Shown piece after piece: positions 11,401 through 20,009 of a DNA stretch of 64,000 nucleotides. Both the position numbers and the translations under genes were made by a program. Location of the stretch: positions 24,436 through 88,435 of the forward strand of contig UQRY01000001.1 of assembly GCA_900543675.1 (NCBI GenBank), in the 5' to 3' direction. Each line of letters begins with the position of its first letter. Position 1 is the stretch's first letter. The notes beneath the pieces were generated by a model. The model saw nothing but the letters and a program-made list of their open reading frames with translations. It searched no databases and was not told the origin of the DNA. Origin of the DNA: an uncultured Mycoplasmatota bacterium. Lineage in GTDB: Bacteria; Bacillota_I; Bacilli_A; RF39; UBA660.

Positions 11401-13666
11401 TTGAAGTACCAGCATAAAGATTAAACATTAATCCCTCTAAAGTATTTGCTTCTAAAGTATTATCTACACCATCTTCAGCTCCTAATCTAGAAGTAACAGA
11501 AAATGCTCGATCAATATCACTACTATCCACAGAATAATCTAAAAGGAAGGGTTGCGTAGGTTCAGTTTGAATAACGACACTTCCGATATAACAATTGTCA
11601 ATTACCTGGTTTCCATCCTGTAAATTGACAGTAGCATAGACAGAAATCGTATAACTTTCATTAGCGCGTAAATTATTCACCGAGAATGGAATATTATAGC
11701 TTCCACTCGTCGTATAAGAATTAGAATTTCCAACAGAATCAGTATAAGTAATTGTCATAACACTGTTATCATCTAAACTAATTGTATTTCCATTATCGGT
11801 AATGATAATATTTCCAACAATTCGTTCAAAGGTTATTTCCTTACTTTCAAATCGAATTGAAGGGAATTCAACACCATCCATCTGCATAACATTACTAAAT
11901 TCTGTTTCATATTCATATTCTTTTTCGTTATCATTAAATGTTGCGATCATCTTAAACACATAAGGAACGCCACGTAAAATTGTTACATTATCAACTGGTA
12001 AATCGACAGAAGACTTATTATTTTTTTCGATCACTTCAACACTAGTTGGATTATCCGCTAAAGTTCTCGCATCATAGATTTCATATCGATAGGAAACAAT
12101 TCCATTATCAACATCGCTGATATTATTCACTTTCAACGAGAAGAGAGAATCCTTTTTATTTACAGTAAAACTAGTTGTACCTAAGAATGGTTTTTGCTTT
12201 AACGTTTTATAAGTATTTTCGATAGTAAAATTATCACTGATAATGGAATTGTCATATAAGAAATTATAAACACGTACTTGATATTCTGTATTTGAAGTAA
12301 GTTCATCAAAAGTGACTTCTTGACGACGATTCGTTAAGTTATCTAATAAAACCTCTTGTGTTTCTAATACTTCTCCAGAACTATTCATCAACATAACTTC
12401 TGCGCTTTTTACTCTAGAAGAATCATCAACCTCTAGATAGAAAGAAAGTTCTTCTGTCGTAAAATAATTTTTAACTAATTCTACACCAAGTGATTCTGTC
12501 ACAAAGGTTTTCTGAATAAAATCACGATTGTATTCCTTGCCATTCTTAGTATAGTCAGAATTAACTACCAAAATATAATTTGTATTTGGCATTAAATTTT
12601 CTACCTCGATATGGAAATTACTCAATCCACTACTTTCACGAGTTTGATAAATAACTTTATTATTCGAAGTCTGAATAATCTTAACTAATAGATCTCCCGT
12701 AAGTAGACCGTCTTGATCTTCATACTCAATTGTAGCATCAAGGCGATTAGAAGATACCGTCATATCAACAACAGAGAATAATGGATCATTCACTTTTTCA
12801 TCTTCATTTACTTCTTCTTCATTATCCTCTTGATTACCATTTAAAGATCCATCCGTCAAACCTTCTAGTGGATTATTACTATCCGTAGGCGTAGGCTCTA
12901 CTTCCTCACTTTCTTCCTCTTCATCAGGAGTAATCTCAATATTATCATCCGAATCGATCGTCATTTGAGTTAAATTCAATTTTTTCTCTGTACCTAAAAA
13001 TATATTCTTATCTGTTAGATTAATTTTCACACCATTATCTAATTCAATATAAATATCAGAGGCAACACTTTGAAAACTAGCTTCCTGATTATCCAAACGA
13101 ATAATATTACCATCTAAAAATTCAAATTCTAAATAACTATTTTCAATGATTTTCGTTTCATCGTTGATAATTAAATTAATCTTAGGAGCAACAATCATAT
13201 ACTTATTCTCGGATATCTTCATCAAAAAGTTTGTAAAACTTAACGTCTTTCCAAGATTTCTAATTTGATAATGACCACTATCTTGATAAGCTAATTTACT
13301 GCCCTCATAAAAACTATAGTAGCGAATAATCTCAGTATTTAAATTATCTAAATCCAAAATAGCTGTCTTACTTAAAGTAGAAATACCATTGTCCAAATAA
13401 TGAATAAAGGAAGTTTTTACTACTTCTACTTCTTCTTGATCAGTATTTTGAAATAAATACTGTTCCTCATAGTTTTCTCTATACTTTGTTCCAGAAGAAA
13501 AGTAATACTTTGTGCTACTTTCCACCCCATTTTTTAGAGTACGAGCTAAAATATAACCATCACTAGAAAATTCTTTATATTTCGATTCATTAACACGAAA
13601 ACCATACCAAAACAATAAACCAAGCATGGCTAAAACAGAAACGATAATAAAAATTACCTTTTTCAT
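8456..13666 (-). CDS. Giant N-terminally anchored FN3-repeat surface protein (1736 aa)
   Basis: This is the first gene of the F1-like operon. From ATG 13666 (AGGAGTGATGAG upstream), residues 1-20 form a transmembrane helix. The next 240 residues or so contain the beta domain shared with the other cluster proteins. A very acidic linker (about residues 245-300) follows, and then about 1400 residues of repeated beta-sandwich modules. FN3-type signatures recur: LMPNTNYILVV, LTSNTEYQVRVYN, LRANESYTISVYA, LIPKTNYFIRVFA and IEPDKQYTLKILY. There is no C-terminal LPxTG or hydrophobic anchor, so the C-terminus should be free and far from the membrane. It could be an adhesin, a stalk or a leg-like mechanical element; only the architecture is visible. 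Confidence 0.88.
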   Translation of the reverse strand: MKKVIFIIVSVLAMLGLLFWYGFRVNESKYKEFSSDGYILARTLKNGVESSTKYYFSSGTKYRENYEEQYLFQNTDQEEVEVVKTSFIHYLDNGISTLSKTAILDLDNLNTEIIRYYSFYEGSKLAYQDSGHYQIRNLGKTLSFTNFLMKISENKYMIVAPKINLIINDETKIIENSYLEFEFLDGNIIRLDNQEASFQSVASDIYIELDNGVKINLTDKNIFLGTEKKLNLTQMTIDSDDNIEITPDEEEESEEVEPTPTDSNNPLEGLTDGSLNGNQEDNEEEVNEDEKVNDPLFSVVDMTVSSNRLDATIEYEDQDGLLTGDLLVKIIQTSNNKVIYQTRESSGLSNFHIEVENLMPNTNYILVVNSDYTKNGKEYNRDFIQKTFVTESLGVELVKNYFTTEELSFYLEVDDSSRVKSAEVMLMNSSGEVLETQEVLLDNLTNRRQEVTFDELTSNTEYQVRVYNFLYDNSIISDNFTIENTYKTLKQKPFLGTTSFTVNKKDSLFSLKVNNISDVDNGIVSYRYEIYDARTLADNPTSVEVIEKNNKSSVDLPVDNVTILRGVPYVFKMIATFNDNEKEYEYETEFSNVMQMDGVEFPSIRFESKEITFERIVGNIIITDNGNTISLDDNSVMTITYTDSVGNSNSYTTSGSYNIPFSVNNLRANESYTISVYATVNLQDGNQVIDNCYIGSVVIQTEPTQPFLLDYSVDSSDIDRAFSVTSRLGAEDGVDNTLEANTLEGLMFNLYAGTSTNGNLVKSVRKVDHNLDDYESDLKAEYYDQSFLLDPSFFGLKNQDMTSEYYTLEVTNAYDYTTYQNNIPIKNNVITVKTNGYIPDLPSDVNNAIEVNVIRNNSDPDRYREELDPETIIGYRIRAGYDNSKKYAKRIEYQVIDSVTGKVVDTLSYDIPSDGSIGYVEFYLEDGTPYNVQDDTFRRGNRYYFTYKAYLDLNFDGTTETVYPKPETGVVLRSSDVDAEKQSAYFYTYPSTYQNSKLVWSYRYSDIDHVLVDDKMYYKINDSVLGNLDIQVSDTFSKLEFPLNRAGNLTLYVREAKIKTTDRIEEKSLVYQNFELPYKASNKTYNLTLETNRVIITLLDYAENTAFYDRVAGAKLIFTGDKTVTLDNLVIDNGTIVVDLADLEELMNQEVTTELYLYYDNGVLGYDTVYNPNDSTQTDKFALQMIENSVYDGSYYSLDSKLNLRTNPQANGSLFHFQLKQEKQNRITLTDLNKQEDVDVDLILDEGGYSYNYEYLFPKQLGQLKATSDGSEKFEFNMIIPGISIMDKNGNTNIAAALVYADVNIKLYGDSGSQILNDKIYIEVYQTDEAGLESNLIQTLEVSTSDLDRSVRIEGLIPKTNYFIRVFADVDNGGTYERTQLYDVDYQNNNRNYYFKTLGSVGASDIHIEYTADSYDEKYLKVTYQLQEITGFDRLVYEVYKVDMNEVGEEVLTKLDLAIDPDYVFSREMTKYIKISPGSGVTTEQRYVVVIRAFTMIDNNDESYEIELQPESSYYYTLNQLRQPYIGISSTRDNSKGLDLTFRVSVYDYQKVIYNDNYRIQILDQEGNDIIPDEYKGKDYHTDQYNQKFTVNNIEPDKQYTLKILYTMNVVNDADSLVEQEKIYVSSSLNDAGVDVGKIYAVTNLDDKTKVNLAFYDSYRLTSINNIRYSIYSNNGYAIDNQAEFVPVLSTASGVTYYTYTLPDSITEPGVYYIQLQFLTDDRVIAEESIQYNFVD

Positions 13667-13772
13667 CTCATCACTCCTAGACACATCTCTATGTTTATTT
13701 TGGATAATTATCTATTGTTTTTATGCGCATCTTTGAAAAAAATAGACAGTTTTTATCCATAGAACCAACCAA

Positions 13773-13811
13773 AAATGGTGTCTGTTCTATTCTTACTAGA
13801 ACAAGCACCAT
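13773..13811 (-). promoter_or_regulatory. Long hairpin in the leader of the F1-like operon
   Basis: A 39-nt inverted repeat pairs AATGGTG with CACCATT and TGTTCTA with TAGAACA around a 7-nt loop, with one small 2x2 interruption. On the minus strand it lies in the leader of about 250 nt between the promoter and the first start codon. It is followed by a T-rich stretch broken by GG. It could be an attenuator, an RNA stabiliser or a protein-binding site; the sequence does not decide between these. Confidence 0.6.
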
Positions 13812-13927
13812 TTGTTACCCATAACGATAGCACAGTTTATCTATTCTATTTTATAAAAATCGTCTAAGTATTACTAATAGATTATTATCCGTTTTACTGC
13901 TTATCCTATTTTCTTATTTTCATAAAC

Positions 13928-13956
13928 ATTATAGCGCAAAATTAGGGGTAATGCAA
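13928..13956 (-). promoter_or_regulatory. Sigma-A-type promoter of the F1-like operon
   Basis: Read on the minus strand, the -35 box is TTGCAT, the spacer is exactly 17 nt and the -10 box is TATAAT, a near-consensus vegetative promoter. Transcription would start near 13921 and give a leader of about 250 nt before the 1736-residue protein. No other clear promoter of similar quality was noticed inside the cluster, consistent with one long operon. Confidence 0.75.
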
Positions 13957-14009
13957 GTATCTTATTTTAGAAATAGAACTGTTATACAATAAACGATAAT
14001 GGAGGTGGA

Positions 14010-14255
14010 ATGATGATAAAAATCAACATTGAAGAGCTTCTGCGCCAACAAGGAAAAAGCAAATATTGGCTTAGAACACAAATGAATTTAACATCTAGAA
14101 ACTTAAATCATATTATTCGTAATCAAACCACATCTATTTCTTTTAAATATATAGAAGATTTCTGTAAGTTTTTAAATTGTACGCCAGGAGAATTAATCCT
14201 CCTCCAACCAACTGAAGAGTTCAAAGAAACAAAAAAGGATAAAATCCATTCGTAA
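14010..14255 (+). CDS. Small Cro/C1-type (YozG-like) HTH protein
   Basis: This 81-residue protein is essentially one XRE-type helix-turn-helix domain. The pattern I-E-E-L-L-R-Q-Q-G-K-S-K-Y-W-L followed by L-N-H-I-I-R-N-Q-T-T and the closing C-T-P-G-E-L-I-L-L is characteristic of the short YozG/HTH_26 regulators. A perfect GGAGGTGG precedes the ATG. It is divergently transcribed from the F1-like operon, and the two promoters share the same intergenic region of about 340 nt, so it is a candidate local regulator of that operon (inference from position only). Such proteins are also common as orphan regulators. Confidence 0.85.
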   Translation: MMIKINIEELLRQQGKSKYWLRTQMNLTSRNLNHIIRNQTTSISFKYIEDFCKFLNCTPGELILLQPTEEFKETKKDKIHS

Positions 14256-14257
14256 AG

Positions 14258-15421
14258 TTAAAACACTAACTGCCCAACAACGATATCTTTTAAATTTTCC
14301 CAAAACATAGATAAGAAATTTTTCTTTTCTACATCTTGATTAACGATTAAATCATAACTACCGACAAGTTGTTCTTGATCAAAAAGTTCAAGTTTACCAA
14401 CAACACTTCCCTTTTTTATAGGAAGTTTAACCGGAGATAAAACTATTTTCTCTTGATATTGTTTAGCTTGTTCGGTTTTTTTTCGTAAAATACTAATTTC
14501 TTCTCCCACTACGACATCGACTTTATCTATATTCCCTCGTTCAATCTTCATTTCATCCACTACCGTATCCTTCGTCTTAATAATATCTACTTGATAAGTA
14601 TTAAAGCCGTAATCCAGTAACGCCGTCGTTTCTGCATTTCTCGTTTTACTAACTTCTTCTCCCAAAACAATCGCCGTTAAACGCATACCATCTCTTTTCG
14701 CGGTAACCGCCATACAATACATGGCCGCATCAGTAAATCCTGTTTTCAATCCGTCAGCTCCAGGATAAGTACGAACCAATTTATTGGTATTGACTAACCA
14801 AAACTTATTGGGCGTATCCTCTCGTAAATAATCTTCATAAAGGGAAGAAAATTCTAAGATCTTTTCATGAGTTAATAATTCTTGAGCAATTAGAGCTAAA
14901 TCACGTGCGGTAGAATAATGATTTTCTTCATCTAGACCTGTTGGATTAACAAAATTAGTATTTTTTAATCCCAATTCATTGGCTTTTGACATCATCATTT
15001 TCACAAATTCTGCTTCACTTCCAGCAACCCTTTCAGCAAGAGCAACTACCGCATCATTCGCACTCGCCATACTAACTCCCTTAAACAAATCTTCAACACT
15101 CATCTCTTCACCAGGCTGTAAATAAATCTGCGTACCACCATAACCAGCCGCATTAGCACTCACTTTTACCATCTCATCCCAAGTTAACTTTCCTGCTTCT
15201 ATCTGTTCCAAAATAATAATCTGTGACATCATCTTAGTAAGAGAAGCAATAGCAACCCGTTCATCAGCATTTTTTTCAAACAATACCTTACCTGTTGTAT
15301 TCTCGATCAAAATCGCACTCCTACTATTAGCCGCTAGCGTTGTATCTGTCACTTCTTCAGCATGAACACTAAGAGGAAATAAGGATAATCCAATAAATAA
15401 CCATATAAATAACTTTTTCAT
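14258..15421 (-). CDS. dacA: D-alanyl-D-alanine carboxypeptidase, DacA/PBP5 type
   Basis: This is a secreted penicillin-binding protein of 387 residues that trims the terminal D-Ala from peptidoglycan stem peptides. A signal peptide (MKKLFIWLFIGLSLFPLSVHA) is followed by the S-x-x-K motif in ASLTKMM, the S-x-N motif in SASAND-type context (MASAND) and the K-T-G motif in GLKTGFT; all three are intact. The C-terminal part fits the beta-rich PBP5 domain, and its last segment may be a membrane-associating helix. The start is ATG 15421 with AGGTGG eight nucleotides upstream; an in-frame GTG at 15433 falls inside that ribosome binding site. It is convergent with the HTH gene and divergent from a VanY-type carboxypeptidase, so two carboxypeptidases sit side by side. 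Confidence 0.93.
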   Translation of the reverse strand: MKKLFIWLFIGLSLFPLSVHAEEVTDTTLAANSRSAILIENTTGKVLFEKNADERVAIASLTKMMSQIIILEQIEAGKLTWDEMVKVSANAAGYGGTQIYLQPGEEMSVEDLFKGVSMASANDAVVALAERVAGSEAEFVKMMMSKANELGLKNTNFVNPTGLDEENHYSTARDLALIAQELLTHEKILEFSSLYEDYLREDTPNKFWLVNTNKLVRTYPGADGLKTGFTDAAMYCMAVTAKRDGMRLTAIVLGEEVSKTRNAETTALLDYGFNTYQVDIIKTKDTVVDEMKIERGNIDKVDVVVGEEISILRKKTEQAKQYQEKIVLSPVKLPIKKGSVVGKLELFDQEQLVGSYDLIVNQDVEKKNFLSMFWENLKDIVVGQLVF

Positions 15422-15523
15422 GAAACACACCACCTAATAAAAGATATGAGAAAAATAAAAGAACTTTCTTTTAAAATTACATACTTCAGAAAAAATTCCA
15501 TACAGTTTAATAGGTGAAGCAAG

Positions 15524-16324
15524 ATGAGAAGAAAAAAAATACTTCTTCTACTACTTATTCTACTTTTGACTACTAGCTGTCATCAAAATAAAGAAAAACT
15601 AGACAAAAACCCATTTAGTCAAATTTCTTATTATCAAGAACAAAAACAAGAACGCTATTTTCGTTATCAACAACAACATAGTGATCTTAGTGCTGAAGAA
15701 GTGGTCACAGCGGTCAATATAGGACTTGATCAAGCCCCATACACCAATACCAAAAAAACCCCTTATCTCAATACAACTTATCTACTAGTCAATAAATATC
15801 GCTATCTACCACCAAGCTACATTCCTGAAAAGCTAGAGAGAATCGACCCCAAATATACGAATGGTAACAAACAATTAGTTCAAGAAGCTAAACTAGCCTT
15901 TGAACAAATGGCTAACGACGCAGAAAGTGAAGGTTATACGATTCGCGCTGTCTCCGCCTATCGTTCCTATTCATATCAACAAGCCCTCTACCAAAATTAT
16001 GTTCTTCAAGATGGAGAGAAAAATGCCGATACTTACTCCGCCCGTCCAGGTTACTCCGAACATCAAACCGGATTAGTTGTCGATATCGATAATGGTAAAC
16101 AAGATTTCAATCATTTTGAAGAAACAGAAGAATTCAAATGGATGCAGGAAAATGCCAAATATTATGGCTTTATTCTCAGATACCCCAAAGGAAAAGAAAA
16201 TCTAACTGGTTACACCTACGAAGCTTGGCACTATCGTTATGTAGGAAAAAAAATCGCCCAAGAGATGGCAAATAAAGACATCACCTTAGACGAATATTAC
16301 GTAAAATATTTAGAAAACAGTTAA
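15524..16324 (+). CDS. VanY-type D,D-carboxypeptidase lipoprotein (peptidase M15B)
   Basis: This is a 266-residue lipoprotein. The Leu-rich signal sequence ends in the lipobox LLTTSC, giving Cys19 as the lipidated residue. The C-terminal half is the zinc peptidase: the SARPGYSEHQTG segment and V-D-I supply the His and Asp ligands, and EAWHYRYVG supplies the second His with the catalytic Glu-Trp-His context. It probably cleaves D-Ala-D-Ala or D-Ala-D-Lac ends of peptidoglycan precursors or mature strands. No vanA/vanX genes are nearby, so this is more likely a housekeeping peptidoglycan enzyme than a glycopeptide resistance gene. AGGTGAAGCAAG precedes the ATG. Confidence 0.92.
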   Translation: MRRKKILLLLLILLLTTSCHQNKEKLDKNPFSQISYYQEQKQERYFRYQQQHSDLSAEEVVTAVNIGLDQAPYTNTKKTPYLNTTYLLVNKYRYLPPSYIPEKLERIDPKYTNGNKQLVQEAKLAFEQMANDAESEGYTIRAVSAYRSYSYQQALYQNYVLQDGEKNADTYSARPGYSEHQTGLVVDIDNGKQDFNHFEETEEFKWMQENAKYYGFILRYPKGKENLTGYTYEAWHYRYVGKKIAQEMANKDITLDEYYVKYLENS

Positions 16325-17598
16325 ACGATTTCCTCTGATGCAATAGGTTTTGGCGCTTTTTCATCTTCTTGGAAAGTATAATAACTCGTTAAATCTTCCT
16401 GAATAAAAGGCGCTCCATCCCGTAAATAAAGCGTACATAAAACATCACCCACTTTGACATCGTCACCAATTTTCTTTTTCAACACAATACCTACCTTAGG
16501 ATCAATAGGATCTTCCTTAGTTCTTCTTCCTCCACCCAAATCAAGAGAAAGTTTACCAAAACGATAGGCATCCATATCAATAACATGACCACTCTTGGTA
16601 GAAAGAATATCTTGAGTATTAGCACTTACTCTAAGACCACTAATATCTCCCCCTTGAGCTTCTATTAACTCCATGAACTTTTTATACGCTTTACCAGAAG
16701 CCAAACTGTCTTCTACACGAGCAGCGGCATCTTGAATAGAAATTCCCAATCCAAGTTGAACCATTTTAGCCGCCAATGCTTTCGATAAAGCAACTAAATA
16801 ATTATTCTCTTCATTCGATAGAATTCGCATTACTTCCAAAACCTCTAACGCATTTCCTATCGATGTACCAAGGGGAATATCCATATAAGTAATCATCGTA
16901 TCGACATCTTTTTGATAATGATGACCTATTTTTTTCATTAACCTAGATATTTCAATAGCTTCTTCTTGAGTTTTTAATAGTGCTCCTTTACCAACTTTAA
17001 CATCTAACACAATCTTATCCGCACCAGATGCGATTTTCTTACTCATAATACTAGAAGCAATTAAAGGAATCGACTCAACAGTTCCTGTCACATCGCGAAG
17101 TGCATAAACTTTCTTATCTAATGGCGCAAGATGAGCTGTCTGACTGATAATCGCTACCCCTACAGTATTTAACTGCTGAATAAATTCTTCTCTACTCAAA
17201 TTAACACGAAATCCTGGAATACTTTCCAATTTATCAATTGTACCACCAGTATGACCTAACCCACGACCACTCATCTTCGGCACTTTTAATCCAAGGGAAG
17301 CAACAATAGAAGCAACAATCAAAGTTGTTTTATCCCCGACACCTCCAGTTGAATGCTTATCGACAGTAATCCCATCGACATCACTCAAATCTAAAACTTC
17401 ACCACTACGAATAAAAATATCCGTTAAATCAAGTGTTTCTTCATCAGTCATTCCTCTAAGACAAATAGCCATTAATAAACTACTCATCTGATAATCCGGA
17501 ATATTTCCTTGAAAATATCCCTGGAAAGCTTCTTCTAATTCCTCCCGTGATAGTACTTTTCCTAATCTTTTTTTATTGATCGTATCGACCATACTCAT
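16321..17598 (-). CDS. pdp: Pyrimidine-nucleoside phosphorylase
   Basis: This is a 425-residue enzyme that phosphorolyses uridine, thymidine and deoxyuridine to the base plus (deoxy)ribose-1-phosphate in nucleoside salvage. The family signature is very clear: VDKHSTGGVGDKTT for phosphate binding, then SGRGLGHTGGT-type sequence and K-L-E-S-I-P-G-F. Length and domain order match bacterial Pdp. GAGGTGATATAGT lies before ATG 17598; a second ATG two codons later is less well spaced. It overlaps the end of the VanY-type gene by 4 nt (convergent). No deoC, deoB or cdd neighbour is present, so it is a single-gene unit here. Confidence 0.96.
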   Translation of the reverse strand: MSMVDTINKKRLGKVLSREELEEAFQGYFQGNIPDYQMSSLLMAICLRGMTDEETLDLTDIFIRSGEVLDLSDVDGITVDKHSTGGVGDKTTLIVASIVASLGLKVPKMSGRGLGHTGGTIDKLESIPGFRVNLSREEFIQQLNTVGVAIISQTAHLAPLDKKVYALRDVTGTVESIPLIASSIMSKKIASGADKIVLDVKVGKGALLKTQEEAIEISRLMKKIGHHYQKDVDTMITYMDIPLGTSIGNALEVLEVMRILSNEENNYLVALSKALAAKMVQLGLGISIQDAAARVEDSLASGKAYKKFMELIEAQGGDISGLRVSANTQDILSTKSGHVIDMDAYRFGKLSLDLGGGRRTKEDPIDPKVGIVLKKKIGDDVKVGDVLCTLYLRDGAPFIQEDLTSYYTFQEDEKAPKPIASEEIV

Positions 17599-17660
17599 AC
17601 TATATCACCTCTATTTTATATAACCATTATATCGAAAACCAACCCATTTGTACAGAACGT

Positions 17661-18635
17661 TCAAAATTTCTTTTTTAAGTGTACAGGAAGATCAAGAGTA
17701 AAGGCATAACCTTCTACTTCACTTTGATCCATACTGTAAGCCGTCGTATTGGTCATGAAAGATTCAACGTCTCGTTTTCCACTCATTTCAACTAATTCTT
17801 TCTTTAGTTCCTCTAACTTTTCCAATGGACAACTAGCTAAACGAAAACCATCTCCATAACACTTCATATTTTCTTCATTCGCTAAAACATATCCATTTTC
17901 AATCAATTCTTTCGCAAACGCTTGTTCTTTTTCACTAGTCAAAAAATACCCAGGATCGGGTTTAGTATACTCTAAAGCCTCTTCATCATAATGATAATAC
18001 ATTCCTTCATGACACCGACTAGCCGAAAAAAACTGTTTGTAGCTCGCATCAACTAAAAACCAAGTATCCGCTACCAGATGAGTATTTTCATCTTCAATAG
18101 GGAAACAAACACAACCAAACGAATGATGACCAGGCATCGTAGTAAACGCCGTTTGAAAACACTCCTCAGCTAAATTCTTGGTTACTGGTAATCCAACTCG
18201 CTCAAAGGGTAATATAGATACAATTTGTCCTAATTCACATAATCCATTTAAAGAGTTCTGTTTAACATCGATACCAAGTTGACGAATTCCCAGCCAAGTA
18301 TTAGTTAATGACCAATCAAGTAAAGTTTTTACATCCTCAAAAGAAATTCCCCTATTGATTCCAGATTGCCGATCCACTAATACTTGTTTTAAGTCAGCAG
18401 AAATTGTTTTTACTAAATCAATATTTACATCCTTTAGTTGAATATTATTATCAGTAATGAGATAATTTTCACTAAGTAAAGTAAGCATTTCCGCACGAGT
18501 AGAAGCAACTACCTTCGGATAAATTGCCTTATAATATTCCGTCCACCATTTAGCTAGTTCCTTTCCATTATCACTAGAATAATGGTTAGACATTATAATA
18601 TTTTCGATTTTGTCTAAAATTTCACTTCTTTCCAC
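17661..18635 (-). CDS. Transglutaminase-like cysteine-hydrolase-fold protein, function unknown
   Basis: This is a 324-residue soluble protein with no signal peptide or membrane segment. Conserved-looking elements follow the order of a transglutaminase/papain-like triad: Cys in SLNGLCELGQ, His in MPGHHSFGCV and Asp in WFLVDASYKQFF. The last is close to the D-P-T-x-x-Q-F phrase seen in transglutaminase-like proteins. I cannot name the substrate. The start is GTG at 18635 with a strong GGAGGATATT upstream. It lies alone between pdp and the SGNH fusion gene. The triad reading is an inference from motif order; an unrelated cysteine enzyme is possible. Confidence 0.6.
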   Translation of the reverse strand: MERSEILDKIENIIMSNHYSSDNGKELAKWWTEYYKAIYPKVVASTRAEMLTLLSENYLITDNNIQLKDVNIDLVKTISADLKQVLVDRQSGINRGISFEDVKTLLDWSLTNTWLGIRQLGIDVKQNSLNGLCELGQIVSILPFERVGLPVTKNLAEECFQTAFTTMPGHHSFGCVCFPIEDENTHLVADTWFLVDASYKQFFSASRCHEGMYYHYDEEALEYTKPDPGYFLTSEKEQAFAKELIENGYVLANEENMKCYGDGFRLASCPLEKLEELKKELVEMSGKRDVESFMTNTTAYSMDQSEVEGYAFTLDLPVHLKKKF

Positions 18636-18740
18636 AATATCCTCCTTAAATCAACTGAACATAGTCTAACATAAAATATAAAAAAGAAAAAGAACTAACT
18701 CTAGCTCTATCACAAAAATAATTAAATAAATATCAAATTT

Positions 18741-20009
18741 TTATAATTCATTGATTTCTTCTAATATTGCATTAGCTAAAATACGATATCCCGCTTCTGA
18801 AGGATGAGGATCCCAATTAACTGGACTATAGATGTTTTCTTTTCCCTTAAACAAAGAATAACCACTAATATAATTAATATTAAGCTCTGATGCAATTTGC
18901 TGCATACCATTATCATATACTTGATACAAAGAATCAATCTGCTCAGGCCAATCGCCAAAATTAACTCCTGTTAAATGATTATGAAAACCAATTAAATATA
19001 TTTGGGGATTAGGGGCTCTTTTTATCGTTTCTTGCATTAAAGTCCTAACAGAATCCAACATTGCGTTAATTTGTATTACCGCTTCATCATAGGAAATACT
19101 ACTAGAAGTAAAAGAAGATAAAATCGGAGCAAAATTATTAGCAGAAACAGCAAAAGTTAAAATATCTTCGGTAGTTAATTGACTTAAATCCCACAACAAC
19201 CAATTCATATCAGTTACCTGATTACCATAATCAATTGTACCGTTTATCATAACATCAAGCCATTGTTCAATCGTAGATCCAGATAACGATTGGTTTTTAT
19301 AATTTTCTAATTGATAAGAAGCCTCCAAAGCATCCTTGATCATATCATTAAAACCACCACTATAAATAGAACTCTCACCAGATGCTAATTTGCCTGCTCC
19401 AATAGAGTCTCCAATTCCATAAATATAACGAGCTACAGTATTATCTGGTTTATTGGTATTCACCGCCACCTCTGTTTCAAATTCTAAATTTTGATCTTCA
19501 TTTTGAATACTTCCAGTTTCTTGTAACCATATTTTTAAAACATAATACTTCGTCGTTTTAGCAGGGAGATCAATATTTTCTTCTAAAAGAAGTTTAGTAT
19601 CTCCACTTTCATACAAACTTTCTATTCCAAATGATCCTATCGCAATAGGATTCCCCTGAACAGTATAATTTTGATCAGCTTCATACAAACGATATTTTAA
19701 ATTATTGGAAATAACTGGACTACCATCTTTCACTAAGCGAATATTATTTAAATATAAATAATAATTAGCATCAAGTGTACCTACATTTTCAACAGAAAAT
19801 TGATGAAGTTCTGCATTATTCTCAGTAGTAGGCAACATTCCAACACGAGTAATTTCTTTTCCCGTATGATAAGTTAATTCCAAAGTACCACTTTTTACTA
19901 CCTGTTCGTTAGAAGTAGCTACTGCAGTAAAATACGCATAACTTACCCCTGTTACAATCAAAGCTATTGCTAATAAAATTACAACAAAAACATATTTTTT
20001 TCGAGCCAT
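18741..20009 (-). CDS. Camelysin/TasA-like N-terminal domain fused to an SGNH (GDSL) hydrolase
   Basis: This is a 422-residue secreted protein. The N-terminus has the basic-hydrophobic signal ending V-S-Y-A-Y-F-T-A, typical of SipW-processed TasA/camelysin proteins. About 170 residues of beta-sandwich sequence follow, with K-S-G-T-L-E-L and later S-V-E-N-V-G-T, as in that family. From about residue 192 an SGNH hydrolase begins: GIGDSIGAG (nucleophile Ser), LSGST (oxyanion Gly), SANNF (Asn block, normally G-x-N-D) and the C-terminal DPHPSEAGY with the Asp-x-x-His pair. All four blocks are recognisable. It is probably an esterase or deacetylase displayed on or released from the surface. GGGGATTTATT precedes the ATG. 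Confidence 0.85.
   Translation of the reverse strand: MARKKYVFVVILLAIALIVTGVSYAYFTAVATSNEQVVKSGTLELTYHTGKEITRVGMLPTTENNAELHQFSVENVGTLDANYYLYLNNIRLVKDGSPVISNNLKYRLYEADQNYTVQGNPIAIGSFGIESLYESGDTKLLLEENIDLPAKTTKYYVLKIWLQETGSIQNEDQNLEFETEVAVNTNKPDNTVARYIYGIGDSIGAGKLASGESSIYSGGFNDMIKDALEASYQLENYKNQSLSGSTIEQWLDVMINGTIDYGNQVTDMNWLLWDLSQLTTEDILTFAVSANNFAPILSSFTSSSISYDEAVIQINAMLDSVRTLMQETIKRAPNPQIYLIGFHNHLTGVNFGDWPEQIDSLYQVYDNGMQQIASELNINYISGYSLFKGKENIYSPVNWDPHPSEAGYRILANAILEEINEL

Noticed and set aside
15524..16324. Glycopeptide resistance determinant (VanY)
   Set aside because: No vanH/A/X or two-component genes are nearby; M15B lipoproteins of this type are common housekeeping enzymes.
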